This document shows, piece by piece, positions 63,270-64,000 of a DNA stretch of 64,000 nucleotides. Every line of letters begins with the position of its first letter. The stretch's first letter is position 1. Made by a program: the position numbers and the translations under genes. The notes under the pieces are model-generated. The model was given only the letters and a program-made list of their open reading frames with translations. It had not been told where the DNA came from and made no database searches. This DNA comes from Pseudomonas vancouverensis (GTDB taxonomy: Bacteria; Pseudomonadota; Gammaproteobacteria; Pseudomonadales; Pseudomonadaceae), in NCBI RefSeq assembly GCF_004348895.1, contig NZ_RRZK01000008.1, forward strand, positions 124,001 through 188,000, in the 5' to 3' direction.

Positions 63270-64000
63270 TCAACGCAAACGCTCGAGCATCTGGTAATAC
63301 CACATACCCGCCGCGAGCATCGGATTGCCCAGCAGGTCGCCCATCGGTACGCGAATATGCTGGCACGCGGCGAAGGTGTCGAACTGCTCCAGTTGCCCGG
63401 TGATCGCCCGGCCCATGATTTCGCCCATGATGTGGGTGGTGGCGATGCCATGCCCGGAGTAGCCCTGGCAGTACCAGACGTTGTCCGAAAGTTTGCCCAG
63501 TTGTGGAATGCGGTTGATCACGATGCCCATGGCGCAGCTCCATTGGTAATCAATGGCCACGCCCTTGAGCGCCGGGAACGTCTGCTCGATGCACGGTCGC
63601 AACTCGGCGGCGATGTCCCGTGAATCCTTGCCGCTGTAGTTGGCACCACCACCGAACAGCAGGCGACCATCAGCGGTCAGGCGGTAGTAGTCGAGCACGA
63701 AGCGGCAGTCGTACACCGCCAGGTCTTCTGGGTTGATCTGCTTCGCCAGGTCGCCCAGGGGCGCGGTGGTGACGATGCCGCCCATGGCCGGGAAGATCTT
63801 GCCCTTGAGCTTGCCCGGTTCGAGCTTGTGATAAACGTCGCCGGCCAGCAGCACCTGATTGGCGTCGATGCGCCCGTGGGCGGTGCGTACGCCAGGAACA
63901 TCGCCGTGAATGATTTCCAGCACCTCGCTGTTTTCGAAGATCAGCGCGCCCAGGCTCTGCGCCGCACGAGCTTCGCCAATGCACAGGTTGAGCGGGTGCA
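63270..64000 (-). CDS. FAD-dependent oxidoreductase, C-terminal part (gamma-glutamylputrescine-oxidase-like)
   Basis: The C-terminal about 243 residues of a DAO-family flavoprotein; the N terminus lies beyond the right edge. Blocks include FPAMGGIVTTAPLG, LDYYRLTADGRLLFGGGANYSG, YQWSCAMGIVINRIPQLG and YCQGYSGHGIATTHIMGEI, all typical of the PuuB/PauB polyamine oxidoreductase group. The C-terminal FAD/substrate closing segment is complete. It converges on the DUF2063 gene with about 30 bases between stops. Confidence 0.85.
   Translation of the reverse strand, partial: HPLNLCIGEARAAQSLGALIFENSEVLEIIHGDVPGVRTAHGRIDANQVLLAGDVYHKLEPGKLKGKIFPAMGGIVTTAPLGDLAKQINPEDLAVYDCRFVLDYYRLTADGRLLFGGGANYSGKDSRDIAAELRPCIEQTFPALKGVAIDYQWSCAMGIVINRIPQLGKLSDNVWYCQGYSGHGIATTHIMGEIMGRAITGQLEQFDTFAACQHIRVPMGDLLGNPMLAAGMWYYQMLERLR

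Overview
The window reads as chromosomal DNA of a fluorescent-group Pseudomonas. It is high-GC and densely coded. It carries many Pseudomonas-type REP hairpins built around a GGGAGCGAGCTTGCTCGCGA core, and its gene families are typical of the genus: arginine N-succinyltransferase pair, CobF, HglS, FtrA and ScoAB/AtoB. This assignment comes from gene content and repeats, not from a database search. No rRNA, tRNA, CRISPR array, intact insertion sequence or prophage was recognised.

Layout. (1) 1-4.9 kb: the end of a multicopper oxidase, a SCO1-cytochrome c fusion, and a sensor kinase with a sigma54-type response regulator; together these suggest a copper/metal-oxidation module with its own two-component system. 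(2) 4.9-6.9 kb: a small exported protein, a methyltransferase and a HigBA-like toxin-antitoxin pair with an inverted-repeat operator. (3) 7.0-26.0 kb: a 17-gene, mostly overlapping, minus-strand exopolysaccharide cluster. It supplies UDP-glucuronate and probably UDP-galacturonate (Ugd, epimerase), the initiating sugar transferase, glycosyltransferases, Wzx/Wzy-type flippase and polymerase, chain-length protein, a P-loop partner lacking the Walker A lysine, a Wza-type exporter, two deacetylase-like enzymes, three acetyltransferase-like proteins and a secreted glycosidase-like protein. The product should be an acidic polymer. The content resembles acidic polysaccharide loci of the P. fluorescens complex (the 'Pap' type, from memory and not checked). 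(4) 26.4-28.1 kb: a divergent membrane sulfatase/phosphoethanolamine-transferase-like gene, separated from the cluster by an AT-rich control region.

(5) 28.4-33.3 kb: an ABC-FtsX-AttH lipoprotein export module and a periplasmic protein. A low-GC gap follows, with two strong hairpins and a candidate structured RNA. (6) 33.8-39 kb: HglS (lysine catabolism), a Baeyer-Villiger monooxygenase plus hydrolase pair, and a MASE2-like diguanylate cyclase. (7) 39-49 kb: oxaloacetate decarboxylase, an arginine succinyltransferase pair outside an aru operon, a histidine phosphatase with CobF, FtrA with rhodanese, a glutamine amidotransferase, an amino-acid binding protein and an AstE-like deacylase. (8) 49-55.4 kb: an esterase, small enzymes, transporters and an Nramp Mn transporter. 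(9) 55.5-59.2 kb: a ketone-body/acetoacetate pathway (ScoA, ScoB, AtoB) with a divergent LysR regulator. (10) 59.3-64 kb: a sirtuin, a methyltransferase, an MNIO (DUF692) plus DUF2063 pair without a visible precursor peptide, and the end of a putrescine-type FAD oxidoreductase.

The items most deserving a second look are the lysine-less CpsD-like protein, the orphan MNIO pair, the metal-oxidase/SCO-cytochrome/two-component block, the exopolysaccharide control region at 26.0-26.36 kb and the candidate RNA at 33.5-33.66 kb.
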